A DNA stretch of 64,000 nt from positions 1 through 64,000 of the forward strand of contig NZ_FNCV01000001.1 in the NCBI RefSeq assembly GCF_900100455.1, written 5' to 3'. Every line of letters starts with the position of its first letter. Within the stretch, counting starts at the first letter, position 1. The notes beneath the pieces were generated by a model. That model was not told the DNA's origin, did no database searches, and saw nothing but the letters and a program-made list of their open reading frames with translations. Source of the DNA: Roseospirillum parvum (GTDB taxonomy: Bacteria > Pseudomonadota > Alphaproteobacteria > Rhodospirillales > Rhodospirillaceae). A program made the translations under genes and the position numbers. Positions 16,582 to 25,750 of the stretch are shown piece after piece.

Positions 16582-18567
16582 TCAGTAAGCGTTGCTACCG
16601 TTGCCGTTGCCGTTGCCGTTGCCGTTGGCCAGGTGGCCCTGGTCGATCAGGGCCTTCAGGGCCTCGACCACGTCGGCGTCGTAGCGCCCCGGGTGCTGGG
16701 CCAGGATGTCGAGCACGTCCTCGGCCCGGTTGGCCTTGCGGTGGGCGCGCTCGGAGGTGCGGGCCACGAACACGTCGGCCACCCCGAGGATACGGCCGGC
16801 CCGGCTGATGTCCTCGCCGCCCAGGCCGTCGGGATAGCCGGTGCCGTCCAGGCGCTCGCTCATCTCGGCCAGGGTGGCGGCGATCGGCAGGTCGGTCTCC
16901 AGGTCGCCGAGCAGGGTGCGGGCGTGATCGACGTGGCTTTCCAGCTCGGCCCGTTCGGCGTCGGTCAGGCGGCTGGTCTTGGTCAGCAACTCGCGTGAGA
17001 CAAACAGCTTGCCGATCTGCGAGACGCGGGCGGTCAGCTCCAGGGTCAGCCGCTCGTCCTCGCTCACCTCCAGGCGCTCGGCCAGGGCCAGGGCGACCTG
17101 CTCCAGCTTGGCCGCCTGATCGGCCAGGAAGGGATCGACCGCCGCCACCGTGCGCCCCAGGGTGCGCATGATGCTGTGTTGCAGGCGTTCGCGGTGCTGG
17201 CGGTTGAGCACCGCCTCGGTGACGTCCTGGGCCAGGGTCACCCAGCGGGTCACCGTGCCGCCCTGGCCGTCGTCGAAGTCCACCTGGCTCTGCGACACCG
17301 ACAGCCAGCGCGGCTGACCGAACAGCGCGCAGGCCACCTGCCGCGCCCCGGCCCCGGGGCGGGCGGCGCCGAGGATGGTGGTGGCGGCGGTCGGGTCGTC
17401 CAGCACGTCGGCCAGGGTGCGCCCGGTGATCTCGTCGTGGCTGGCCTCGACCAGCTCGCCGACGGCGGCGTTGGCGTAGTGCAGCACGCCGCGCGTGTCG
17501 GTGACGAACAGGTACTCCGGAATGGCGTCGATGATGGTGTTGAGCAGCGCCCGCTGATCGGCGATGCGTCCGGCCATGGTCTGGTACTGGGTGGCCAGCC
17601 GGCGCTGGTTGTCGGTGGCCTGACGCCACAGGGCGGCCATCACCAGCGAGGCGACCGCCCCGGCGGCGAACACCGACAGCGCCAGGCCAACGAACAGGCT
17701 GCCCTGGGCCGGCGAGATGACGGTGGTCACCGGAATGGCGTAGGTCAGCGTCCACGGCAGCTCGGCCAGCGGCCGGGTCAGGGTGAACAGCGGCGGGTTG
17801 CCCGGGTGCTGGGTGAAGCCGGCCTTGGCGTCAACCGGCTGGGCGTCCAGGGTGACGGTCAGCCGTTCCCCGGGGCGGGCCAGGGCCCCGGGCACCGCCA
17901 CCTCGTCGAGCAGGGCGCCGGCCGGCAGTCGGCCGGCCAGCACGCCGACCGGCGCCGTCTGGCCTTGCAGCGGCGGCACCGGGACCAGGAGATCGATGGC
18001 CGGGGACGAGGACTCCTCCGCCGCCTCGGCCGCCTCGGCCGGCGCCGGCATGGCCCGCGATTCGCCGCTGTCGGCCACCGTCACGGCGGCCGCCTTGATC
18101 TGCGGCTCGAACGGCGCGCCGCCACCGGAAACCAGCCACACCTGACCGTCCGGGGTCAGCAGTTGCAGGGTCTGGGCGTCCAGGGCGCGGGCCTGTTCCT
18201 CCAGGGCGCGGCTGAGGAAGGTCAGTTCGGTGTCCAGGCCCTGGCCGGCGCCGCCGGCCACCTCGGCGGCGATCAGGCGCAGGCTTTCCGTCTCGGCCAG
18301 GGCACCCAGGCCCTGGCGCCGGGTGGTCAGCCAGTTGCGCACCAGATGGCCGCGGGTTTCCAGCACCGCCTCGGCCCGGCTGGCGGCCGCCGAGATCAGC
18401 CGTTCCTTTTCGGTCGACACGGTGTACAGCGTGCCGCCCAGGCCGACCGCCAGCGCGGCGGCCCCGGTCAGGCCGGCGATCAGCCAGGCGCGACGGCGTT
18501 CGCGCCGCCCCCGATGGGCGTTGGGCGGGGCGGGGAGGTCTTCCAGCGGCCTGTCGACGGTGCTCAC
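16582..18567 (-). CDS. Membrane sensor with PAS domain and degenerate HD-GYP-like domain
   Basis: 661 residues. A cytoplasmic basic start (RGRRERRRAW) is followed by a membrane helix (about 27-50), a periplasmic region of roughly 270 residues, a second helix (about 318-342), a PAS domain (about 350-460; IIDAIPEYLFVTDTRGVLHYANA) and an HD-GYP-like output (about 480-640). GYP is present at 577-579, but the HD pair is replaced (ARVSQIGKL where HDIGK is usual) and the HHE motif is missing. It is therefore unlikely to degrade cyclic di-GMP and may only bind it. GTG 18567 follows GGAGAG. It is the last gene of the type I secretion set. Confidence 0.75.
   Translation of the reverse strand: MSTVDRPLEDLPAPPNAHRGRRERRRAWLIAGLTGAAALAVGLGGTLYTVSTEKERLISAAASRAEAVLETRGHLVRNWLTTRRQGLGALAETESLRLIAAEVAGGAGQGLDTELTFLSRALEEQARALDAQTLQLLTPDGQVWLVSGGGAPFEPQIKAAAVTVADSGESRAMPAPAEAAEAAEESSSPAIDLLVPVPPLQGQTAPVGVLAGRLPAGALLDEVAVPGALARPGERLTVTLDAQPVDAKAGFTQHPGNPPLFTLTRPLAELPWTLTYAIPVTTVISPAQGSLFVGLALSVFAAGAVASLVMAALWRQATDNQRRLATQYQTMAGRIADQRALLNTIIDAIPEYLFVTDTRGVLHYANAAVGELVEASHDEITGRTLADVLDDPTAATTILGAARPGAGARQVACALFGQPRWLSVSQSQVDFDDGQGGTVTRWVTLAQDVTEAVLNRQHRERLQHSIMRTLGRTVAAVDPFLADQAAKLEQVALALAERLEVSEDERLTLELTARVSQIGKLFVSRELLTKTSRLTDAERAELESHVDHARTLLGDLETDLPIAATLAEMSERLDGTGYPDGLGGEDISRAGRILGVADVFVARTSERAHRKANRAEDVLDILAQHPGRYDADVVEALKALIDQGHLANGNGNGNGNGSNAY
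16598..16627. repeat. CCGTTG hexanucleotide repeat, 5 units
   Basis: Five uninterrupted CCGTTG units lie in the 3' end of the PAS/HD-GYP-like gene, which is read on the minus strand as (NG)n. Copy-number change by slippage would alter tail length by two residues per unit without shifting frame. Confidence 0.9.
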
Positions 18568-18610
18568 GGGCGGCTCTCCTTGGCCGAAACGGGGGTGGTC
18601 CGGGGCGAGG

Positions 18611-19372
18611 TCAGGGGTGCTCGGCCAGGCGGGCCGGGAAATGGACCCAGCGGGTGGTCTCGTTGAACGAGTACAGCGGCGCGAACAGCGACGAACGGCC
18701 AGCCGGTTCGAGCAGCCCGCCGGCCGAGCCGAGCAGCTGCCAGTCGCCGTCGACCCGGGTGACGGCCAGGAAGTGGCCGCCACCGCCCAGGGTGGGGTGG
18801 GTGGCGACCACCCGGACGTCGACCGCCGGCACGCCGGCGGCGCGCAGGGTGTGGTACTTGGCCAGGGCCAGGGCCAGATCGCCGGCCGGCTGGCGGTGCG
18901 CCCCGAGCAGGTCGCCCAGGGTCGGCCAGGGCGCGTCGGCGGCCGGGGCGGCCGGGGCGGCCGGCGTGGCGGGGTCCGGCGCGGCGGGGTCGGGAGGCGA
19001 CTCGCCGAGCAACTGGTTGACCAGCAGATTGGCGGCCGAGGCCTTTTCCGCCGCCGGCAGGGTGGCCAGCCCCTCGATGCGGGCCAGCCAGACCTTCTCG
19101 GGCAGGCTGGCGCACTCGGCCTCGCCGCGCCCCAGGCAGCCCTTCAGGTCGGCCAGCCAGTTGGCCTGATCAGCCAGGGCGCGCCGCCACAGGGGCAGGG
19201 CGGCCAGGGTGTCGGCCGGGATGGCGACGCTGCCCAGGATGTCCGGCCGGGCCGGGGCGGCCTGGGCCGCCGGCGCGGCCAGCACCAGGATGACGGCGGC
19301 GAGCGGGGCGCCAAGGCGGCGCGCGAGGCGGGGCCGGGCAGAAAGGCGGCGCGCGAGGCGGGACCGGACCAT
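18611..19372 (-). CDS. LapG-like transglutaminase-type periplasmic protein, catalytic Cys absent
   Basis: 253 residues with a signal peptide (about 1-38) and the layout of bacterial transglutaminase-like cysteine proteases (BTLCP, the LapG family). The W-rich N-terminal region has two cysteines (79, 87). The core around GDLALALAKYHTLRAAGVP stands where active members have GDCEDYALAKY. Thus the nucleophilic Cys is gone, while the His region (GGHFLAVTR, His200) remains and the usual LD after it reads LG. An alanine/proline linker spans about 123-147. It sits between hlyD and the HD-GYP-like gene, so a non-proteolytic regulatory role is plausible. Confidence 0.7.
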   Translation of the reverse strand: MVRSRLARRLSARPRLARRLGAPLAAVILVLAAPAAQAAPARPDILGSVAIPADTLAALPLWRRALADQANWLADLKGCLGRGEAECASLPEKVWLARIEGLATLPAAEKASAANLLVNQLLGESPPDPAAPDPATPAAPAAPAADAPWPTLGDLLGAHRQPAGDLALALAKYHTLRAAGVPAVDVRVVATHPTLGGGGHFLAVTRVDGDWQLLGSAGGLLEPAGRSSLFAPLYSFNETTRWVHFPARLAEHP

Positions 19373-19375
19373 CGC

Positions 19376-20698
19376 TCAGCGCTCCGTCAGGGCGTTGGAC
19401 TTGGCCTTCAGGATCGGCTTCAGGATGTAGTCGAGGATGGAGCGCTTGCCGGTCAGGATGTCGACCGAGGCGACCATGCCCGGCATCAGCGGCAGCACCT
19501 TGCCGTTGCGCTCCAGGCTGTTGTTCTTGGTGCGCACCACCACCTGATAGAAGCTTTCCTGGGTTTCCTCCTCGGTGATGGTGTCGGCGCTGATGCGTTC
19601 CACGGTGCCCTCCAGGCCGCCGTAGATGGAGAAGTCATAGGCCGTGAACTTCACCGTGGCGGTTTGCCCGGGGCGCAGGAAGCCGATGTCGGCCGGGCGG
19701 ATCTTGGCCTCGACCAAGAGCGTGTCGTCCAGCGGCACCACCTCGACGATGTCCATGCCCGGTCGGATGACGCCGCCGATGGTGCGCACGTGCAGGGTCT
19801 TCACCACGCCGTTGACCGGCGAGCGGATGTCGGTGCGGCGCACCCGGTCGCTGGCCCCGCGCAGGCGTTCCTCGATGGCCGCCAACTCCGCGCGGGCCTG
19901 ATTGAGCTCGGTCTGCGCCTCGCTGCGGAAGGCCAGGTACTTTTCCTCGATGCGCTCGGTGGCCTCGCGCAGCGCCGCCTCGGCGCGCGGGATGGCCAGC
20001 CGCGAGGCCTGGATCTCGCCTTCCAGGTCGTTGGCCTCGCGCTCCAGGCGCAGAAGGTTGATCTTGGGCACCACCCCGTTCTGGACCAGCGGCCGGGTGA
20101 TGGAGATTTCCTCCTGCAGCAGGCTCAGGCTGGAGCGCGCCTGCTCGATCTTGCCGCGCAACTCGGCCAGTTCCTGGCGCCGCTGGGCGGCCTGCCCCTC
20201 GAGGATGGAAACCTGCGACTCCAGGCTCTGCCGGCGGGCCTGCATCAACTCGCGTTCGTCCTGGGCGGTCGAGGCGGCCTCGGCCGTCACCTCGGGCGGG
20301 AAGCTCAGCTCGCGGTCCTCGACCTCGGCCTGCAGGCGGGCGATCTTGGCCTTCAGCGACAGGGCGTTGGACTGGATCTCGCCAAGGTCCGAGGAGAACG
20401 AGGTGTCGTCGAGGACCAGCAGCACCTGATCCTTCTCGACCAGATCGCCCTCGCCGATCCTCAGTTCCTTGACGATGCCGCCTTCCAGGTTCTGCACCAC
20501 CTGAATCTGCGAGGAGGGGATCACCTTGCCCTCGCCGCGGGTCACCTCGTCGATCACCGTGTACTTGGCCCAGACGACGGCGGCGATGACGAACAGCACC
20601 ACCGCGAACAGGATCATGTAGGCGACCGGGTTGGCGCCCTGGATTTCGGCCCGCACCCGGGGGGTGGCGAACTCGCCGTCGCGCCAGTTGGCGGCCAT
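19376..20698 (-). CDS. HlyD-family periplasmic adaptor of a type I secretion system
   Basis: 440 residues: one N-terminal membrane helix (about 28-48), lipoyl-like half VVQNLEGGIVKELRIGEGDLVEKDQVL, a long coiled-coil hairpin (about 110-290, rich in LxxR/ExxL heptads), then the second lipoyl half IRSPVNGVVKTLHV and the conserved C-terminal beta domain with PGMVASVDILTGKRSILDYILKP. This is the HlyD/LapC type that links the inner-membrane ABC ATPase to TolC. Its ATG shares one base with the stop of the ABC gene (TGATG). Confidence 0.92.
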   Translation of the reverse strand: MAANWRDGEFATPRVRAEIQGANPVAYMILFAVVLFVIAAVVWAKYTVIDEVTRGEGKVIPSSQIQVVQNLEGGIVKELRIGEGDLVEKDQVLLVLDDTSFSSDLGEIQSNALSLKAKIARLQAEVEDRELSFPPEVTAEAASTAQDERELMQARRQSLESQVSILEGQAAQRRQELAELRGKIEQARSSLSLLQEEISITRPLVQNGVVPKINLLRLEREANDLEGEIQASRLAIPRAEAALREATERIEEKYLAFRSEAQTELNQARAELAAIEERLRGASDRVRRTDIRSPVNGVVKTLHVRTIGGVIRPGMDIVEVVPLDDTLLVEAKIRPADIGFLRPGQTATVKFTAYDFSIYGGLEGTVERISADTITEEETQESFYQVVVRTKNNSLERNGKVLPLMPGMVASVDILTGKRSILDYILKPILKAKSNALTER

Positions 20699-23268
20699 CA
20701 GGAGGCTCCCTTGCTGCCCGAGCCGTCGGCCGAGTCGCCGCCGGAACGGAAAATGTTGCGCAGTCTACGGCCCCCTTCCAGCCCTTGCGGGTCGGCTGGT
20801 GGGCGCTGGGCGGGCGCCGCCGTCGGACGCTGGGCGGGACCGGTCGGCGCGGCCGGGGGCGACGGGTTGGCGGCGGCTGGCGAGTCGCTTTTCACCGGCT
20901 TGGGCTGGGGAGCGGGGCCGCTGGTCCGGCCCGCCAACTCGGCGGCGAGGTGGCCGTTCTGGGTGGGGGCGGGCTTGCCGGCGCCGCCGGGAGCCGGCTT
21001 GCGCGGTTGCTCGGCCGCCTTCAGCACCTCGTTGACCGGCCCGTCGGCGACCACCGCGCCGCGCGAGATGACGATCAGCCGGTCGACCAGCTTGAGCAGC
21101 GACGGCCGGTGGGTGATGAGCACGATGGTCTTGCCCCGCATGGCGGTTTCCATGCGCCGCACGAAGGCCTGTTCGGCCGGCATGTCCATCATGCTGGTCG
21201 GCTCGTCGAGCAGAAGGATCGGCGGGTCGGGCAGCAGGGCGCGGGCCAGGGCGATGCTTTGCCGCTGGCCGCCGGAAAGCATGCCGCCGCGCTCGCCCAC
21301 CTGCAGGTCGTAGCCCATCGGGTGGCGGCTGATGAACTCGTGCACGCCGGCCAGCTCGGCGGCTTTCAGGATCATCTCGTCGTCGGCTTCCGGGGCGCCC
21401 ATGGCGATGTTGTCGCGCACGCTGCCGTGGAACAGGATGGTGTCCTGCAGCACGACGCCCAGCGAGCGGCGGATGTCGGCCGGGTCGAGCTGTTGCAGGT
21501 CGGTGCCGTCGACCAGCACCGACCCTTCCGAGGGGTCGTAGAGACGGGCCATCAGGCGCGACAGGGTCGACTTGCCGAAGCCGATCGGCCCCATGATGGC
21601 CACCCGCTCGCCCGGGGCGATGCGGAAGCTGACGTCCTTGAGGGACGGCGTCTGGCTGCCCGGATAGGCGAAGGTGACGTTCTGGAACTCGATCTCGCCG
21701 GTCAGCACCGGGCGCGACAGGAACTGCTTGCCGGCCGGCCGGTCGACCGGCAGGGCCATGATCTCGTTGATCGACTTCCTGGCCGAGAAGGCGTGGTGCA
21801 GGCGGGCCAAAAGGCCGGCCACCTGGGCCAGCGGGGCCATCACCCGGCCGGTCAGGATGGAGGAGGCGATCAGCGCCCCCATGGTCATCTCGTTGTTGGC
21901 GATCTGGTAGACGCCGACGATCACCACGCCGACGGTGACGAACTGCTGGACGAACGACGAGAAGTGGATGCCGACCCCGGAGAGGAACTTCACCCGGGCC
22001 CCGAGCTTGGCCGAATCGCCGACGAACTGCTCCCAGTCGCGCTGCATGCGGCCCTCGGCGCCGAGGCTTTTCACGGTGTCGAGCGCCGAGAGCACCTCGA
22101 CCAGCACGCCGTGCTTGCGGGCGCTGTCCTCGTTGTTCTTCTCCACCGCCTTGCGCAGCGGCAATTGCAGCAGCAGGCCGCCGATGATGACCACCGGCAC
22201 CGCCACCATGGGCACGTAGGCGGCCGGGCCGGCCAGCATGTAGATGATGAAGATGAACAGGAAGATGAACGGCAGGTCGACCAGGGCGGTGACCGTGGCC
22301 GAGGTGAAGAAGTCGCGGACCGACTCGAACTCCTTCAGCTTGTTGGCAAAGGCGCCCGAGGACTGGGGGCGGGCCCCCATGTTGATGTTCATCGCCTGCT
22401 CGAAGATGATGGCCGACATCATCACGTCGGCCCGCTTGCCGGCGTGGTCGACCAGATAGGCCCTGAGAAGCCTGAGCAGGAAGTCGAAGCAGTAGACGAT
22501 GGCGATGCCGCTGGCCAACACCCACAGGGTTTCCAGGGCCTGGTTGGGCACCACCCGGTCGTAGACGTTCATGGTGAACATCGGCCCGGCCAGGGCGAAC
22601 AGGTTGACCATGATGGCGGCCACGATGACGTGCGAGTAGACGCCGCCGAAGCGCATCAGGGTGGACCAGAACCAGTTGCCGCGCGACTCGACCTTCCGGT
22701 AGAGCGCCTCGTCGCGATGCTCGGTTTCCGGGCGCGACAGGAAGGCGTAGCCCTCGTAGAGCTTCTCAAGCTCGCCGGCATCGAGCAGGTCGGAGCCGGT
22801 CCCGGTTTCCGGGAACTGCACCTCGTAGCGCCCGGAGCCGCGGCGGCGCATCAGCACGCAGGCCGAGCGCCCCTTCAGCAGCAGCACCGCCGGCAGCAGG
22901 GCTTCCGGGATGTCGGCCAGCTTGCGGCGCACCAGACGGGCGCTCAGGCGGGCCCGGGCGGCGGCGCGCGGGAACAGGTCGGGGGTCAGGCGGTTGTCGA
23001 CCAGGGGCAGGCCGCTGGTCAGCGAGGCAGCCGAGCGTGGCCGCCCATGCAGGGCGCACAGCCCCATCAGGGCGCCGAGCAGGGGGTCGCTGGCCTCCGG
23101 CCTGAGCTGGCTGGGCCTGACGCCCCAGGTTGGCGCGGGCTCGGCCTCGGCGGAGGGAGCGCCCGGAGAAGGGGCCGCGCCGTCGGGGGCACCACCGGTG
23201 GCATTGCCGGAGGCACCACCGGGGGGGGCGGCGTCGGGCGCGGGGTCGCCGGTTCGGGCTTCCGCCAT
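20698..23268 (-). CDS. Type I secretion ABC permease/ATPase (LapB-like)
   Basis: 856 residues: a low-complexity N-terminus (about 1-50), a peptidase-C39-like domain without catalytic Cys (about 55-175, DPLLGALMGLCALHGRP), six membrane helices (about 200-480) and an ATPase domain. The ATPase has Walker A GPIGFGKST, signature MLSGGQRQSIALARAL and Walker B ILLLDEPTS. After the ATPase there is an unusual Pro/Ala-rich tail of about 100 residues. It exports unfolded proteins carrying a C-terminal signal, typically RTX adhesins. ATG 23268 follows GGGAGA; a longer reading to 23520 is not protein-like. Confidence 0.92.
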   Translation of the reverse strand: MAEARTGDPAPDAAPPGGASGNATGGAPDGAAPSPGAPSAEAEPAPTWGVRPSQLRPEASDPLLGALMGLCALHGRPRSAASLTSGLPLVDNRLTPDLFPRAAARARLSARLVRRKLADIPEALLPAVLLLKGRSACVLMRRRGSGRYEVQFPETGTGSDLLDAGELEKLYEGYAFLSRPETEHRDEALYRKVESRGNWFWSTLMRFGGVYSHVIVAAIMVNLFALAGPMFTMNVYDRVVPNQALETLWVLASGIAIVYCFDFLLRLLRAYLVDHAGKRADVMMSAIIFEQAMNINMGARPQSSGAFANKLKEFESVRDFFTSATVTALVDLPFIFLFIFIIYMLAGPAAYVPMVAVPVVIIGGLLLQLPLRKAVEKNNEDSARKHGVLVEVLSALDTVKSLGAEGRMQRDWEQFVGDSAKLGARVKFLSGVGIHFSSFVQQFVTVGVVIVGVYQIANNEMTMGALIASSILTGRVMAPLAQVAGLLARLHHAFSARKSINEIMALPVDRPAGKQFLSRPVLTGEIEFQNVTFAYPGSQTPSLKDVSFRIAPGERVAIMGPIGFGKSTLSRLMARLYDPSEGSVLVDGTDLQQLDPADIRRSLGVVLQDTILFHGSVRDNIAMGAPEADDEMILKAAELAGVHEFISRHPMGYDLQVGERGGMLSGGQRQSIALARALLPDPPILLLDEPTSMMDMPAEQAFVRRMETAMRGKTIVLITHRPSLLKLVDRLIVISRGAVVADGPVNEVLKAAEQPRKPAPGGAGKPAPTQNGHLAAELAGRTSGPAPQPKPVKSDSPAAANPSPPAAPTGPAQRPTAAPAQRPPADPQGLEGGRRLRNIFRSGGDSADGSGSKGAS

Positions 23269-23861
23269 CGAAGTCTCCCATGCCTCAAATGCGTTGGTGT
23301 CCCGGGGTTTGTGGTCCCGGGAAGGGACGGTCGACCAGCCTGCCGTGCCGGCCCCCTCGGGCGGTCGGAACGCGGCCAGTGGCCAGGAAAGCTCGCGGCC
23401 AAGATTAGCCGTGGCGGCCGGCTCCCGGCAAGGGCGCTCGCGTGACGGGTTGTTGATGGTGGGTGTGTGATTTAAGAGTCGGGCGCCGTGGTTGAAAAGA
23501 GGGTGTTGCCGTTTCGCCACGGCGGCGGTGTTTTTCCCAGGGTTGCTTGACCGGGACAGGGCTTTCGGCTCTACTCGCCCTATTCAGAGGCCTGTCCTCT
23601 TGGTGTGCCTGTTCGGGGCAGCAGGCCAGGGTTCCGGGAAGGGTTTGGCGACATTTTTTATGCGTCCTTTACCGTTCGGTCAGCGTGGTGATCGGTGGGG
23701 GCGGTGTCGGCCAGGCTTTTTTTCGGATGATCCCGGTGCGGTTCCGGTGCGGTATCCCAAGGTCCTGTTGCTCTGGCGGGCCGCCACACACCATCTAGAC
23801 TCGGCTCCTGTCCCGATGACGCGTGACGGGGCAGCACGTATCAACAAAGGGGACCGCACGC
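23269..23861. promoter_or_regulatory. Divergent control region between the ABC exporter gene and tolC
   Basis: No gene is supported in these 593 bases. AT-richer patches occur at 23480-23540 and 23650-23730. A CCGGTGCGGT decamer occurs twice at 23733-23742 and 23744-23753, 11 bases apart, about one helical turn. This would suit a cooperative regulator upstream of tolC. Promoter hexamers could not be assigned with confidence. Confidence 0.35.
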
Positions 23862-25268
23862 ATGCGACTGTGGAAGACGAGCGCCAGCCTGGCCGTGATC
23901 GCCGGCCTGACGGGTGGGCTGATGATGACCGCCGGCACCCCGGCCTCGGCCATGAGTCTGGAAGAGGCGGCCCAACTCGCGGTTGCCACCAACCCGCAGA
24001 TGATGGCCGCCCAGGAAAACCGCCGGGCCCAGGAATACGAACTGAAGCAGGGTCGCGGCCTGTACTGGCCGAGCCTGGACCTGAGCGCCGGCATGGGCTG
24101 GGAGTGGACCGACAACACCACCCTCAACCGCCAGAACCTGAAGCGGAAGGAATTCCAGGCCTCCCTGAGCCAGTTGCTGTTCGACGGCTTCGCCCGCGAG
24201 GCCAAGATCGAGCAGCGCGCCGCCCGCCTCGACGCCGCCGCCCTGCGCGTGCAGGAGCGGGCCGACTTCCTGGCCCTGGACGCCACCGAGGTCTACCTCG
24301 ACGTGCTGCGCAACCAGGATCTGGTCGAATTGGCCCAGGACAACGTGGCGGTCCACGAGCAGACCCTGGATCAGGTGCAGGAGCGGGTCGATGCCGGTCA
24401 GACCGGTGTCGGTGACGCCCAGCAGGCGCTGTCCCGTCTGGCCGCCGCCCGCGACGCCCTGATCGAGGCCGAGCGTGACCTGAACGACGCCAAGGCCCGT
24501 TTCATCCGCGTCGTCGGGGCCGAGCCCGAGGAACTGGTCGCCGCCCCCGATCTGGCCGACCAGCTGCCCGACTCGGTTGGCGAGGCGGTCAGCACCGCCG
24601 TCAAGGACAGCCCGACCGTGGCCGCCTCGGCCGCCGAGCTGGACGAGGCCATCGCCGTGCACCGCGAGGCCGCCGGCAACTACTACCCGACCTTCACCCT
24701 GGACGCCCAGACCACCCGCAACCACAACATCGACGGCGTCCACGGCAAGAACCACGACATCTCGGTCATGCTGAACATGACCTGGAACGTCTTCCGCGGC
24801 TTCATCGACACCAACCGCCGCACCGAGCTGGCCCACCGCATCGGCGAGGCCCGCGCCGTGACCATGGATCAGGAGCGCGCCGCCGCCGAGGAGACCCGGG
24901 TCTCCTGGAACGCCTTCGAAATGGCCCTGCGCCGCGTCGAGGCCCTGAACGAGCAGGTCATCTCCAACTCGCAGGTGGTGCAGACCTACCGCCAGGAGTT
25001 CGACATCGGGCAGCGTGACCTGCTCGACCTGCTGGACGGCGAGAACGAGCTGTTCCTGTCGCGCACCAACCTGATCAGCTCGGAATACGTGGCCCAGTTC
25101 GCCGCCTTCCGGGTGCTCGCCACCACCGGCCAGCTGGCCGAGATCATGAACCTCGACATTCCGGCCGAGGGCGCCACCGGGGCCCGCCAGGACGCCGGCG
25201 TGACGCCGAACTACCAGCCCGGCGAGGCGGTCAGCGCCGATGCCGAGATGGAGATGTCGACGAACTGA
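23862..25268 (+). CDS. tolC: TolC-family outer-membrane channel of the type I secretion system
   Basis: 468 residues with a signal peptide ending near TAGTPASA (about residue 30). The mature protein begins MSLEEAAQLAVATNPQMMAAQENRRA, the typical TolC start, and has two repeated helical-hairpin halves. GVGDAQQALSRLAAARDALIEAE marks the first and GQRDLLDLLDGENELFLSRTNLISSEY the second. It forms the outer-membrane exit duct for the divergent ABC/HlyD pair. ATG 23862 follows AAGGGGA. It ends before a strong terminator. Confidence 0.92.
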   Translation: MRLWKTSASLAVIAGLTGGLMMTAGTPASAMSLEEAAQLAVATNPQMMAAQENRRAQEYELKQGRGLYWPSLDLSAGMGWEWTDNTTLNRQNLKRKEFQASLSQLLFDGFAREAKIEQRAARLDAAALRVQERADFLALDATEVYLDVLRNQDLVELAQDNVAVHEQTLDQVQERVDAGQTGVGDAQQALSRLAAARDALIEAERDLNDAKARFIRVVGAEPEELVAAPDLADQLPDSVGEAVSTAVKDSPTVAASAAELDEAIAVHREAAGNYYPTFTLDAQTTRNHNIDGVHGKNHDISVMLNMTWNVFRGFIDTNRRTELAHRIGEARAVTMDQERAAAEETRVSWNAFEMALRRVEALNEQVISNSQVVQTYRQEFDIGQRDLLDLLDGENELFLSRTNLISSEYVAQFAAFRVLATTGQLAEIMNLDIPAEGATGARQDAGVTPNYQPGEAVSADAEMEMSTN

Positions 25269-25328
25269 TTTCCAGCGATCCGTCGGCCATGGATGCCGAC
25301 GGTGGGCGAGACAATCGACGCGACATGG

Positions 25329-25365
25329 ACGGCCGGCGGGGGGTTCCGCCGGCCGTTCTTTTTTG
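25329..25365 (+). terminator. Rho-independent terminator after tolC
   Basis: Stem ACGGCCGGCGG (25329-25339) pairs with CCGCCGGCCGT (25346-25356), followed by TCTTTTTT. It is the clearest intrinsic terminator in the window and isolates tolC from the regulator downstream. Confidence 0.9.
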
Positions 25366-25750
25366 CTGATCGGCGCCCTGGCTTGGCGCGGCCTGCTAAT
25401 GGTGGTGTGGCGGGGCTGTGGCCGCGACATCTCGCGACGACTCCGCAAAGGCGCGGCCGTTGTCCGGTGGCGAATTTCTAGTTTCTTGATTTTGCGCGAT
25501 TAATCCATCGCCTGATGGTTTCCACGCCCGACCCGTTGGGGTAACATCAAGGGCCGACAAAGAGGCGGTTCTCGCGCCGCCCCACGGCAGGCGTGAGGCG
25601 GAAGCCTCGGGGGCCGCATCGGGTCGGGGCCGCTTGTGGCTCGACGCCGGCGGACGTGGTTCAGGCACAGGGCCCGGCGGGCCCAGGGCTTGGTCCGGGT
25701 GCGCCGACTCCCGCCAATACGGGTCCAGCTGATCGGGGCGTGGCGTCGAT
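25366..25750. other. Gene-free stretch upstream of the LuxR-type regulator
   Basis: 385 bases with no supported gene. An AT-richer patch (about 25470-25520, including TTTCTAGTTTCTTGATTTTG) may hold a promoter for the downstream regulator. I see no repeat or RNA structure that stands out. Confidence 0.4.

Noticed and set aside
20785-23445. Long plus-strand frame antisense to the type I secretion ATPase
   Set aside because: Shadow of a well-supported gene; no ribosome site or protein-like composition.
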